Source of the DNA: JAAYEA01 sp012689325
GTDB taxonomy: Bacteria; Chloroflexota; Anaerolineae; JAAYEA01
Direction: 5' to 3'
Assembly (NCBI GenBank): GCA_036841525.1
Contig: DAITVZ010000015.1
Coordinates: 1 to 64,000, forward strand
DNA length: 64,000 bases
A model generated the notes under the pieces. The model saw only the letters and a list, made by a program, of their open reading frames with translations. It made no database searches and had not been told where the DNA came from. The translations under genes were made by a program, and so were the position numbers. Below, one piece after another: positions 9,833 to 17,063 of the stretch (its first letter is position 1; each line of letters starts with the position of its first letter).

Positions 9833-10861
9833 ATGTACAGATACATCATCCGTCGCCTGCTGATGCTGCCGATCCTCTTGTTCGGCGTATCCATCCTCAT
9901 CTTTGGCATGTTGCAGTTCCTGACGCCCTACGAGCGCGCCGCGCTCTACGTCTCGGATATTCCCAAGCGCGAGGGCGCCATCGACGACATTGTGGAAAAG
10001 TACGGCCTCAACGACCCCTTTTACGAGCAGTATGGCCGCTGGATCGGCAACGTGCTCAAGGGCGATCTCGGCTTTTCCAAGACCGGCAAGCAGCCCGTGG
10101 CCGAGCTGATCAAGACCTACTTTCCCGCCACGGCCGAGCTGGCGCTTTGGGCCGCCTTCCCGCTGATCTATATCGGCATCCAGCTCGGCATCCTCTCCGC
10201 CACCCACCAGAACTCGCTGCTGGATTGGTTCGTGCGCACCTTTGCCGTGATCGGCTGGTCGTTCCCCACCTTTGTCTTTGGCCTGCTGATGCTGATGATC
10301 TTTTACGCCAAGCTGGACTGGTTCCCGGCAGGCAGGCTCTCCGACTGGGCCGCGCAGGCCATCGCCTCCGAGGGCTTTCGCCAGATCACCCGGATGCACT
10401 CGTTCGACGCGCTCCTCAACGGGCGGCTGGACATCTTTTGGGACGCCCTGCGCCACATCATCCTGCCGGTGATCACCCTCTCCTACCTGAGCTGGGCGCT
10501 GCTGATGCGCGTGACCCGCTCCTCCATGCTGGAGGTGATGCGGCAGGAATACGTCAACACCGCCCGCGCCAAGGGGCTGGCCAATCGGGACGTGGTCAAC
10601 CGCCACGCCCGCCCCAACGCCATGATCCCCGTGGTCACCATCGGCGGGTTGACCCTGGTCGGCTTGCTCAGCGGCCTGGTCATCACCGAGACGATCTTTA
10701 ACTATCGCGGCATGGGCTACTTTTTTGCGCAGGCAGCCTCGCAACTGGACGTGATCACCGTGTTGGGCTTTGCCATGTTCAACGGCGCGATCCTGGTGTT
10801 GGGCAACCTCGTCGTTGACATCCTATACGGCTTTATCGATCCGCGAGTGAGGCTATCATGA
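9833..10861 (+). CDS. ABC transporter permease, DppB/OppB type
   Basis: This 342-residue inner-membrane permease has about six transmembrane segments. The N-terminal RYIIRRLLMLPILLFGVSILIF is typical of the DppB family. The EAA loop that contacts the ATPase is seen around YVNTARAKGLANRDVVNRHARPNAMIPV. A ribosome site, CAGGAGAG, precedes the ATG. The stop overlaps the start of the next permease gene (ATGA). With the 7173 receptor it forms a peptide-type importer. Confidence 0.95.
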   Translation: MYRYIIRRLLMLPILLFGVSILIFGMLQFLTPYERAALYVSDIPKREGAIDDIVEKYGLNDPFYEQYGRWIGNVLKGDLGFSKTGKQPVAELIKTYFPATAELALWAAFPLIYIGIQLGILSATHQNSLLDWFVRTFAVIGWSFPTFVFGLLMLMIFYAKLDWFPAGRLSDWAAQAIASEGFRQITRMHSFDALLNGRLDIFWDALRHIILPVITLSYLSWALLMRVTRSSMLEVMRQEYVNTARAKGLANRDVVNRHARPNAMIPVVTIGGLTLVGLLSGLVITETIFNYRGMGYFFAQAASQLDVITVLGFAMFNGAILVLGNLVVDILYGFIDPRVRLS

Positions 10862-11751
10862 CCTTCAAGAAACTGGTCCGGACCTTTTTCCGCAACCCCC
10901 TGGCCGTGCTGGGGCTGGTGCTGCTGCTCTTTTTCGTCGCCGTCGCCATCCTGGCGCCGGTGCTGGCGCCGCCGGTGGGCGAGCGGGGACGGCTGAACCC
11001 CTACCGCATCCCGCGGGATGGCTTTAGCGCGCCGCCGGAGCCGCCCAGCGAGGAGCACCCCTTCGGCACCACCGAGGGGCAATACGACATCTATTACGGC
11101 GTGGTCTGGGGCACCCGCACCGCCTTCCAGGTGGGCATCGCCATGACCGTCGCCACCCTGCTCATCGGCTTGGTGGTCGGCTCCATCGCCGCCTATTACG
11201 GCGGCTGGGTCGACGAGCTGCTGATGCGCATCGTGGAGATCTTTCAGGCCTTCCCCTTCCTGCTGGCCGCCATCACCCTCTCGGCGGTGTTGCAGGCCAA
11301 GCTGGGCAAGGGGCTCCTCACCGGCATGATCGCGCTGGTCGCCTTTGGCTGGACCACCTACGCCCGGCTCATCCGCGGCGACATCCTGGCCGTCCGCCAG
11401 CGCGACTATGTGCTGGCCGCGCGGTCGGTGGGCGTCAAGGACCTCACCATCCTGGTCCGGCACATCATCCCCAACGCCATTTTCCCCACCATCGTGCTGG
11501 CCTCCATGCGCATCGGCGACTATGTGCTGAGCTTTGCCGGGCTGAGCTTTTTGGGCCTGGGCACCGAGGTCGGCTACGCGGACTGGGGGCAGCTCATCAG
11601 CTTTGCGCGCAACTGGATCCCCGCGCTGGCGGAGCACTGGTACATCCTGGTCTATCCCGGCGCCGCCATCGTGCTCTTCGTGCTGGCCTGGAACCTGGTC
11701 GGCGACGCCTTCCGCGACATCATGGACCCCCGCCTGCAAGGCAGCCGCTAA
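10858..11751 (+). CDS. ABC transporter permease, DppC/OppC type
   Basis: This 297-residue partner of the upstream permease has an N-terminal segment FFRNPLAVLGLVLLLFFVAVAILAP, then a periplasmic stretch and a cluster of membrane helices. The EAA motif is YVLAARSVGVKDLTILVRHIIPNAI. The gene starts within the stop of dppB-like (4-bp overlap), so the two are made in step. No dppD/F-like ATPase genes follow, so the energising subunits must be encoded elsewhere. Confidence 0.95.
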   Translation: MTFKKLVRTFFRNPLAVLGLVLLLFFVAVAILAPVLAPPVGERGRLNPYRIPRDGFSAPPEPPSEEHPFGTTEGQYDIYYGVVWGTRTAFQVGIAMTVATLLIGLVVGSIAAYYGGWVDELLMRIVEIFQAFPFLLAAITLSAVLQAKLGKGLLTGMIALVAFGWTTYARLIRGDILAVRQRDYVLAARSVGVKDLTILVRHIIPNAIFPTIVLASMRIGDYVLSFAGLSFLGLGTEVGYADWGQLISFARNWIPALAEHWYILVYPGAAIVLFVLAWNLVGDAFRDIMDPRLQGSR

Positions 11752-11781
11752 GCGAGCGGGCGCGCCAATTCCATAGGGGCG

Positions 11782-11819
11782 AAAATGTAGGGGCAATTCA
11801 CGAATGCCCCTACATTTTT
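11782..11819. terminator. Bidirectional hairpin between convergent genes
   Basis: AAAATGTAGGGGCA and TGCCCCTACATTTT form a perfect 14-bp stem with flanking A and T runs, placed between the permease gene (+) and the ABC-2 permease gene (-). It belongs to a dispersed GTAGGGGCAATTCATGAATTGCCCCTAC-like family also seen near 36615 and 61676. Positions 11820-11984 hold further dispersed repeats and no gene. Confidence 0.75.
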
Positions 11820-11984
11820 GCGTCCGGCTGTGGCGCAAGCCTCTGGCTTGCGCGCCGGTGGGCACGCAACCCGGAGGATCGCGCTACACCTACCCCACCG
11901 GCGCCAGCAGCCGGGGGGTATGGCGCAAGCCAGAGGCTTGCGCCACACGGCTCTCCAGACGCAATCCGGAGGATTGCGCCCCGC

Positions 11985-12800
11985 CTACCCCGCCACCAGG
12001 GCGAGGGACGCGACGTAGGGCGCCAGGGCCAAGAGCGCCAGCAGCGGATGGCCGCGGCGGGTGGCGTTGTTGCTATCCCAGTTGAAGAGATAGATCGCCA
12101 GCGCCAGCGCGATGAGGCCGCCCGCGGCCAGCACCCCGACGGCCAGCCAGGGCGACCAGGCCGCGGCCTCCCCATAGGCCAGCCCCTGGAACGCCTGCAT
12201 GGCGTGGGCGGAGGGGAGCAGCGCCGAGATCGGCCGCACCCCGGCGGGCAGCACCGTCAGCGGCATCATCAGCCCGCCGATGAGCATGGACGGCAGAAAG
12301 ACGAGTTGCGAATAGAGCACCACCGACCGCGAGTTGCTGGCCATGACGCCGATGAGCGCCCCCAGCGCCCCGCACGAGAGCGCCGCCAGCAGCGTCACCC
12401 CGGCGAAGGCCAGCCAGTTGGTCGGGGCGCGGCCGCCAAAGAGCGGCGCGGCGGTGAGCGCCACCACCGTCGAGGCGATCAGCGCGTGGATCACGGCGGA
12501 AAGCGCCGGGATGCTCAGGATCGACGCGGCGGGCACGCCGTTGATCTTGAAGCTGCGATAGATCCCCGCCTCGCGGGATTCCACCAACGGTCCCGGCAGC
12601 CCCAGCATGGTCGCCGCCAGGATGACGAACACCACCATCGCCGGGGCCATGGTCTCCCGGAACCCCGGGTTGACCTGGGTCATCACCAGCCCCGTCATGA
12701 CATAGAACCCCAGCGGAAAGAGATAGTTCATCATGAGCTGGGTGGAATTGCGCAGCCCCGTGCGGAACTCGAAGGCGAAATGGGTGATAAAGGCGCTCAT
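11985..12800 (-). CDS. ABC-2 type transporter permease
   Basis: This 271-residue membrane protein has about six hydrophobic segments in the ABC-2 pattern (for example NYLFPLGFYVMTGLV, AMVVFVILAATMLGL, and LVFLPSMLIGGLMMPLTVLP, the last typical of the family). It probably forms the channel of an exporter whose ATPase is encoded just upstream on the same strand. The start MSAFITHF at 12800 overlaps the ATPase stop by 4 bp (ATGA). An open frame continues upstream across the ATPase gene but is shadow. The substrate (drug, lipid or other) cannot be told. Confidence 0.92.
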   Translation of the reverse strand: MSAFITHFAFEFRTGLRNSTQLMMNYLFPLGFYVMTGLVMTQVNPGFRETMAPAMVVFVILAATMLGLPGPLVESREAGIYRSFKINGVPAASILSIPALSAVIHALIASTVVALTAAPLFGGRAPTNWLAFAGVTLLAALSCGALGALIGVMASNSRSVVLYSQLVFLPSMLIGGLMMPLTVLPAGVRPISALLPSAHAMQAFQGLAYGEAAAWSPWLAVGVLAAGGLIALALAIYLFNWDSNNATRRGHPLLALLALAPYVASLALVAG

Positions 12801-13711
12801 GCGGCCCCTCCGTTGGTGATCTCCAGGAAACGCTCCTCCAGCGAGGGGCGCTCCACGCGCAGGTCGATGAGCCGGTCGTCGCGCTCCTTGAGGCGGGCCA
12901 AGAGGGCGGCCACCGTGGGGGCGGGATCGGCGCTGAAATAGATGGCGTACTCGTCCTGGGCGGCGCGGCTGACCACGGCGGGGGGCTCGTACCCCTCGGC
13001 CAGCAGCAGCCCCCGCTCGGTGCGTACGGAGACCTTGGTGAGGCCCGCGCCCGCGGCGGTGATCTCGCGGGGCGTCCCCTCGGCGACGATCTTGCCGCGC
13101 AAGAGGATGGCGATGCGGTCGCTCATTTTCTCCGCCTCGGCCATGTCGTGGGTGGCCAGGATGAGGGCCGTCCCGGCGTCGCGCAGCTCGGCCATCAGGG
13201 CGTGCAACTCGGCGCGCGACTCGACGTCCAGCCCGGCGGTGGGCTCGTCCAGCAGCACCACCGGCGGCTGGTGGGCGACCGCCAGCGCCAGGGCCAGCCG
13301 CCGCTGCTGCCCCGTGGAGAGCTGGCGGTAGGGGGTGTCCACCTTGGCGCCCAGCCCCAGCCGCTGCAGCAGGTCGCCGCGGGGGGCCACGTCGTGGTAG
13401 GCGGCAAAGAAGCGCATCGCCTCGCGGGGGGTCATGTCGGCGGGGAGGCCGCCCACCTGCAACTGCACGCCGATCAGGTCGCGCAGCCTGCGGGGATGGC
13501 GGGCCGGGTCCACGCCCAGCACGTCCAGCCGCCCCCCATCGCCCCGGCGGATCCCCTCCAGGCACTCCAGGGTGCTGGTCTTGCCCGCGCCGTTGGGCCC
13601 CAGCAGGCCGAAAATCTCGCCGCGCCGCACCGTCAAGCTGATGCCGTCCACGGCGGTAAAGGCGCCGTAGCGCTTGGTAAAGCCCTGCACCGTGACCGCT
13701 GTCTCGTTCAC
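12797..13711 (-). CDS. ABC transporter ATP-binding protein (ABC-2 exporter)
   Basis: This 304-residue ATPase has Walker A GPNGAGKTST, signature LSTGQQRRLALAL, Walker B VVLLDEPTAGLD and H-loop ATHDMAEAE. A DrrA-like C-terminal extension (about 90 residues) ends near RPSLEERFLEI. The GTG start at 13711 (VNETAVTVQGFTKRYG) follows GGGGAGG at good spacing; the longer frame upstream lies in repeat sequence. It is paired with the ABC-2 permease by a 4-bp overlap. Confidence 0.94.
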   Translation of the reverse strand: MNETAVTVQGFTKRYGAFTAVDGISLTVRRGEIFGLLGPNGAGKTSTLECLEGIRRGDGGRLDVLGVDPARHPRRLRDLIGVQLQVGGLPADMTPREAMRFFAAYHDVAPRGDLLQRLGLGAKVDTPYRQLSTGQQRRLALALAVAHQPPVVLLDEPTAGLDVESRAELHALMAELRDAGTALILATHDMAEAEKMSDRIAILLRGKIVAEGTPREITAAGAGLTKVSVRTERGLLLAEGYEPPAVVSRAAQDEYAIYFSADPAPTVAALLARLKERDDRLIDLRVERPSLEERFLEITNGGAA

Positions 13712-13779
13712 GCACAACCTCCCCTCGCCGCGCGCTGGCGGCCCGTCTAGCCGATATACGCACGAGGGGGCGATAGCGT

Positions 13780-13930
13780 TTCGCGATATATGTAGTAGCG
13801 GCTTGGTTCCCGTGGCGCCCACGTGGCGCAAGCCGGAACGACCAAGTCGTCACTACACGGAGGATGTATGTAGTAGCGACTTTAGTCGCTCCTGTGGCGC
13901 AAGCCGGAACGATCAAGTCGTCACTACATA
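13780..13930. repeat. Paired dispersed repeats GTAGTAGCGACTT..AAGTCGTCACTAC
   Basis: Two adjacent units each contain a GTAGTAGCG arm, a TGGCGCAAGCCGGAACGA middle and an AGTCGTCACTAC arm, forming long imperfect inverted repeats. They lie between the exporter ATPase gene and the ABC-F leader promoter. No gene is seen. Confidence 0.7.
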
Positions 13931-13965
13931 GAGTGCTCGCGCGACGCGATCAGCGATCCGCCCAT

Positions 13966-13994
13966 TTGACACCCCGCGCATACGGGGATACAAT
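13966..13994 (+). promoter_or_regulatory. Sigma-70 promoter for the ABC-F leader
   Basis: A perfect TTGACA (13966-13971), a 17-bp spacer and TACAAT (13989-13994) lie about 30 nt upstream of the short leader ORF. Confidence 0.85.
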
Positions 13995-14023
13995 AACCCC
14001 ATCTCGACCGAGGTGACTATCTG

Positions 14024-14113
14024 ATGAAGTACATCGCGTTGGGCCGCGGGCAGCTCGCGCTGCCGCTGGTCATGGGCTCGCTGAACCACAGCCCCTGGAT
14101 GAGTGCGCCCTAA
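14024..14113 (+). CDS. Leader peptide upstream of ABC-F gene
   Basis: A 29-codon ORF starts with ATG about 10 nt after GAGG and ends TAA 21 nt before an intrinsic terminator. It encodes MKYIALGRGQ..SPWMSAP. The layout (promoter, short ORF, terminator, ABC-F gene) matches known antibiotic-responsive attenuators of ABC-F resistance genes such as vmlR and msrD-type leaders. The last codons contain GCGCCC (14105-14110), which could pair with GGGCGC in the terminator's 5' arm if a ribosome stalls earlier in the ORF. The peptide sequence is not one I recognise. Confidence 0.65.
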   Translation: MKYIALGRGQLALPLVMGSLNHSPWMSAP

Positions 14114-14134
14114 CGCGGAATATTATGTCAATAC

Positions 14135-14168
14135 AAGCCGTGGGCGCGCTGCGCTCACGGCTTTTTTT
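14135..14168 (+). terminator. Intrinsic terminator / attenuator before ABC-F
   Basis: Arms AAGCCGTG and CACGGCTT enclose a GC-rich inner stem and are followed by a run of seven T residues. It lies between the leader ORF and the ABC-F start at 14251, so it would block expression unless read through. A second GCCGTGAG just downstream, near 14194, could also compete for the 3' arm. Confidence 0.82.
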
Positions 14169-14250
14169 GTTAAGGCTCGCCGGTCGCGAGCCTCGCCGTG
14201 AGCCGGGGGTTCGTCCTCGAACCCAGCGCCCCCCCTTTCGGGAGGAGACC

Positions 14251-15900
14251 ATGATCATCTGCAAACTGGACCACGTCGCCCACCAGTACGTCACCCAGCC
14301 GGTGCTGCGGGACGTGACCTGGGAGATCCACACGGGCCACAAGATCGGCCTGGTCGGGGCCAACGGCGCCGGCAAGTCCACCCTGCTCCGCCTCATCGCC
14401 GGCGAGCTGGCCCCCGAGTCGGGCGCCATCTACCGCCAAAAGGACCAGCGCATCGGCTACCTGGCCCAGGAGCCCGCGCTGGACCCCCAGCGCACCGTCT
14501 GGCAGGAGGCCTTGGGCGGGGCGGCGGAGGTGGTGGCGGCGGAGGCCGAGCTGCGCCGGTTGGAGGGGCGCATGGCCGACCCCGCGGTGGCCGCCGACGA
14601 GGCCGCGCTGGCCCGGGTGATGGCCGCCTACGACCGGGCCCATCACGCCTTCGAGCAGGTGGGCGGCTATGCCGCGGAGAGCCGCGTGCGCGGCATCCTG
14701 GCGAGCCTGGGGCTGCGCCCCGACCAGCTCGACCAGCCGGTGGGGCAGCTCTCCGGCGGGCAGCGCAAGCTGGTGGGGCTGGCCAAGCTGCTCGCCGCCG
14801 ACGCCAATTTCCTGCTGCTGGACGAGCCCGATAACCACCTGGATTTGGAGGCCAAGGCCGACCTGGAGCGCCTGATCGCCGAGTTCCCCGGCACGGTGGT
14901 GATCGTCTCCCACGACCGCTACCTGCTGGACGGCTGCGTGACGCACATCGCCGAGGTGGAGGACGGCAAGCTGACCTCCTTCGCCGGGGATTACTCGGCC
15001 TATGCGGTGGACAAGCAGTTGCGGCTCTTGCGCCAGCAGCAGATGTACGAGGCGCAGCAAAAAGAGATCGCCCGGATCGAGGCGGCCATCGCCCGCTTCG
15101 AGTATTGGGCCAGCGTGGTGGTCAACGAGCGGCACGCCAAGCAGGCCCGCTCCCGCCGCAAAATGCTGGACCGCATGGAGCGGATCGAGCAGCCGACGCT
15201 GGAGCGCCGCCGTATGGACCTGGACCTGGGCGGCTGGCGCGGCTCGCACAAGGTGCTCGAGATCGTGGGGCTGGGCAAGGCGTTCGCGGACGAGGGCGGC
15301 GACGCGCGCGTGGTGCTGGACGGGCTCGACCTGCTGATCTGGCACGGCGAGCGGGTGGGGCTCTTGGGCCCCAACGGCGCGGGCAAGACGGTGCTGCTGC
15401 GCTGCATTCTGGGGCAGGAGGAGCCCACCGCGGGCGAGGTGCGCGTCGGCCCCAGCGTGGAGATCGGCCACTATGCCCAGCAGCACGAGACGCTGGACCT
15501 GGACCACACGCTCATCGAGGAGGTGCGCCTGGTCAAGCCGATGTACGAGAGCCAGGCGGCGGCGTTTTTGGGGCGGTTCCTCTTTCCCTACGAGATGACG
15601 CGCAAGCGGGTGCGCGAGCTATCGGGCGGGGAGCGCAACCGCCTGCAACTGGCCAAGCTGATGCTGCGCGATACCAACTTTTTGCTGCTGGACGAGCCGA
15701 CCAACAACCTGGACCTGCCCTCCTGCGAGGTGCTGGAGGGCGCGCTGGACGACTATCAGGGGACGGTGCTGGTGGTCTCGCACGACCGCTACTTCCTGGA
15801 TCGCGTGGTGGACCGCATCGTGGAGCTGGACGGGGGGCGCCTGACCGAGTATCCGGGGGATTACACCTACTATGCGGGAAAGAAGGCGGCGCGGAAATAA
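14251..15900 (+). CDS. ABC-F family ATPase
   Basis: This 549-residue soluble protein has two ABC domains and no membrane segments, as in ribosome-acting ABC-F proteins. NBD1 has GANGAGKST near residue 36, LSGGQRKLVGLAKLL and LLLDEPDNHLDL; the usual DEPTNHLD is changed to DEPD. The inter-domain linker is charged and helical (QQQMYEAQQKEIARIEA..KQARSRRKMLDRMERI). NBD2 has GPNGAGKTVLL, LSGGERNRLQLAKLM and LLLDEPTNNLDL. Start ATG at 14251 follows GGGAGGAG. It may be a housekeeping translation factor or confer resistance to a ribosome-targeting drug; the attenuator-type leader favours drug-responsive expression. The subfamily is not assigned. Confidence 0.93.
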   Translation: MIICKLDHVAHQYVTQPVLRDVTWEIHTGHKIGLVGANGAGKSTLLRLIAGELAPESGAIYRQKDQRIGYLAQEPALDPQRTVWQEALGGAAEVVAAEAELRRLEGRMADPAVAADEAALARVMAAYDRAHHAFEQVGGYAAESRVRGILASLGLRPDQLDQPVGQLSGGQRKLVGLAKLLAADANFLLLDEPDNHLDLEAKADLERLIAEFPGTVVIVSHDRYLLDGCVTHIAEVEDGKLTSFAGDYSAYAVDKQLRLLRQQQMYEAQQKEIARIEAAIARFEYWASVVVNERHAKQARSRRKMLDRMERIEQPTLERRRMDLDLGGWRGSHKVLEIVGLGKAFADEGGDARVVLDGLDLLIWHGERVGLLGPNGAGKTVLLRCILGQEEPTAGEVRVGPSVEIGHYAQQHETLDLDHTLIEEVRLVKPMYESQAAAFLGRFLFPYEMTRKRVRELSGGERNRLQLAKLMLRDTNFLLLDEPTNNLDLPSCEVLEGALDDYQGTVLVVSHDRYFLDRVVDRIVELDGGRLTEYPGDYTYYAGKKAARK

Positions 15901-15903
15901 GAC

Positions 15904-15933
15904 AGGCCCCCGACCGCTCGACTGGCCGGGGGC
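15904..15933. terminator. Hairpin between ABC-F and the lysine-rich gene
   Basis: GGCCCCC and GGGGGCC arms surround GACCGCTCGACTGGCC, just after the ABC-F stop and the convergent small gene's stop. No strong T tract is present on either strand, so termination is only likely. Confidence 0.5.
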
Positions 15934-15950
15934 CGCTTGATCCACGCGCG

Positions 15951-16022
15951 TTACTCGTCTTTCTTGCCCTTCTTTTCCTTCTTGTCCTTCTTGTCCTTCT
16001 TGTTCTTCTTCTTGCCTGCCAT
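15951..16022 (-). CDS. Small lysine-rich protein, 23 residues
   Basis: A 23-codon ORF with 13 lysines, mostly in KKD/KKE-like repeats, and an acidic tail, KKDE. It has a strong ribosome site, GGGGAGGTGAGG, just upstream of the ATG. A TACAAT-like -10 is visible near 16056-16061, although no good -35 was found. It is convergent with the ABC-F gene. A highly basic peptide of this kind could bind RNA, DNA or the ribosome, but no function is established. Codons are nearly all AAG, which may also reflect a simple repeat. Confidence 0.55.
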   Translation of the reverse strand: MAGKKKNKKDKKDKKEKKGKKDE

Positions 16023-16125
16023 TGGCCTCACCTCCCCTCATTGGTACGTGAGGGCATTGTATCACAGATAGCGATTTTGCGCTGTAGGGGCAACCCCCCG
16101 TGGTTGCCCCGCGACCCGTGGTTGC

Positions 16126-16350
16126 CCCGGGGTCCGGAAGAGGGCGGGCACAGGGGCCCGCCCGTACATCGAATCCTCTGCCCGGGGTCCGGAAGAGGGC
16201 GGGCACAGGGGCCCGCCCGTACATCGAATCCTCTGCCCCGGGTCCGGATGAGGGCGGGCACAGGGGCCCGCCCGTACATCGAATCCTCTGCCCCGGGTCC
16301 GGATGAGGGCGGGCACGGGGGCCCGCCCGTACATTTGATTCCCTGCCCCA
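16126..16350. repeat. Four tandem 55-bp repeats with internal palindrome
   Basis: Four units repeat with an exact 55-bp step (GGTCCGG boxes around 16133, 16188, 16243 and 16298). Each has the palindrome GGGCGGGC..GCCCGCCC followed by GTACATCGAATCCTCTGCC. The same palindrome is found inside and upstream of the adjacent transposase gene. There are no unique spacers, so it is not a CRISPR array. Confidence 0.9.
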
Positions 16351-16377
16351 GGGCCCGACGGCATTCGACGGCCGAGG

Positions 16378-17022
16378 TCAATCGCGGCCTTGCGCGGCGG
16401 GGTTCTCCTCGTCCAGCGCCCATTGCGCCGGGTTGTTCATGATGTATTCGCGGATGCGGTCGCAATCGGCCTGGTCGCGGACGATGTGCTCGTAATAATT
16501 CCTCTGCCACAACCGCCCGGGGAATGGCGGCCACCCCGATTGGTGGACCCCGCCGGTGTATCGTTTCGTGGTCAACGTCTTGAACCGGTGCACCACATCC
16601 GGCAGGGTCATCCGTGTCGCGTCATCCGTTGTAGGGGCAGGCCCCCGTGCCTGCCCCGCGTCCCGTGCCTGCCCCGCGTCCCGTGCCTGCCCCGCGTCCG
16701 GCGTGACGCAATCGGCCCCGGAAGGAGGGCGGGCACGGGGGCCCGCCCGTACATCGGTGAGGAGGATGATGCCGTGAATGTGGTTGGGCATGACGACAAA
16801 AGCGTCCACCTCGACGCCGGGGTAATGAACGGACAATTGGTCCCAAACCTCCTGCACCATGCGCCCGGCGTCGGTGAGGAGCACGATCCCCTCCTCGACG
16901 ATACCGAAGACGCAGGCGCGGTCCTGCGCGCAGATGGTGACGTAATACGCGCCGCGCAGGCCGTAATCGTACCCACGCAGGCGGATGGAGCGACGATGGT
17001 GACGATCTGGGTCGAAGCGCAT
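16378..17022 (-). CDS. REP-associated tyrosine transposase (RAYT, Y1/HUH family)
   Basis: This 214-residue protein resembles IS200-type Y1 transposases of the RAYT group. The N-terminus RSIRLRGYDYGLRGAYYVTICAQDR and the metal-binding HUH segment VVMPNHIHGIILL are clear. The late part RLWQRNYYEHIVRDQADCDRIREYI supplies the candidate catalytic Tyr. An Ala/Gly/Gln-rich insert in the middle is encoded by dispersed palindromic repeats (about 16630-16755). The start at 17022 follows GAGAGG. It lies next to four tandem copies of its likely target repeat. RAYTs are thought to spread such REP elements; whether this copy is active with the insert is unknown. Confidence 0.88.
   Translation of the reverse strand: MRFDPDRHHRRSIRLRGYDYGLRGAYYVTICAQDRACVFGIVEEGIVLLTDAGRMVQEVWDQLSVHYPGVEVDAFVVMPNHIHGIILLTDVRAGPRARPPSGADCVTPDAGQARDAGQARDAGQARGPAPTTDDATRMTLPDVVHRFKTLTTKRYTGGVHQSGWPPFPGRLWQRNYYEHIVRDQADCDRIREYIMNNPAQWALDEENPAAQGRD
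16628..16758. repeat. Dispersed palindromes embedded in the RAYT coding region
   Basis: GTAGGGGCAGGC and three CGTGCCTGCCCCGCGTCC units, then GGGCGGGCACGGGGGCCCGCCC, match the intergenic repeats at 16126-16350 and 18410-18610. They keep the transposase frame open and encode a low-complexity insert after the HUH motif. Confidence 0.85.
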
Positions 17023-17063
17023 CAGGTCACGCCTCTCCACGATGCGAATCTTGTTGTCGGAGC

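Noticed and set aside
12801..13916. Extension of the ABC-2 permease frame across the ATPase gene
   Set aside because: Only residues after 12800 look like a membrane protein; the rest is an Arg/Pro-rich shadow of the ATPase frame, and ATGA coupling marks the true start.
16126..16350. Regular 55-bp repeats as a CRISPR array
   Set aside because: The units are contiguous with no variable spacers, and there are no cas genes.
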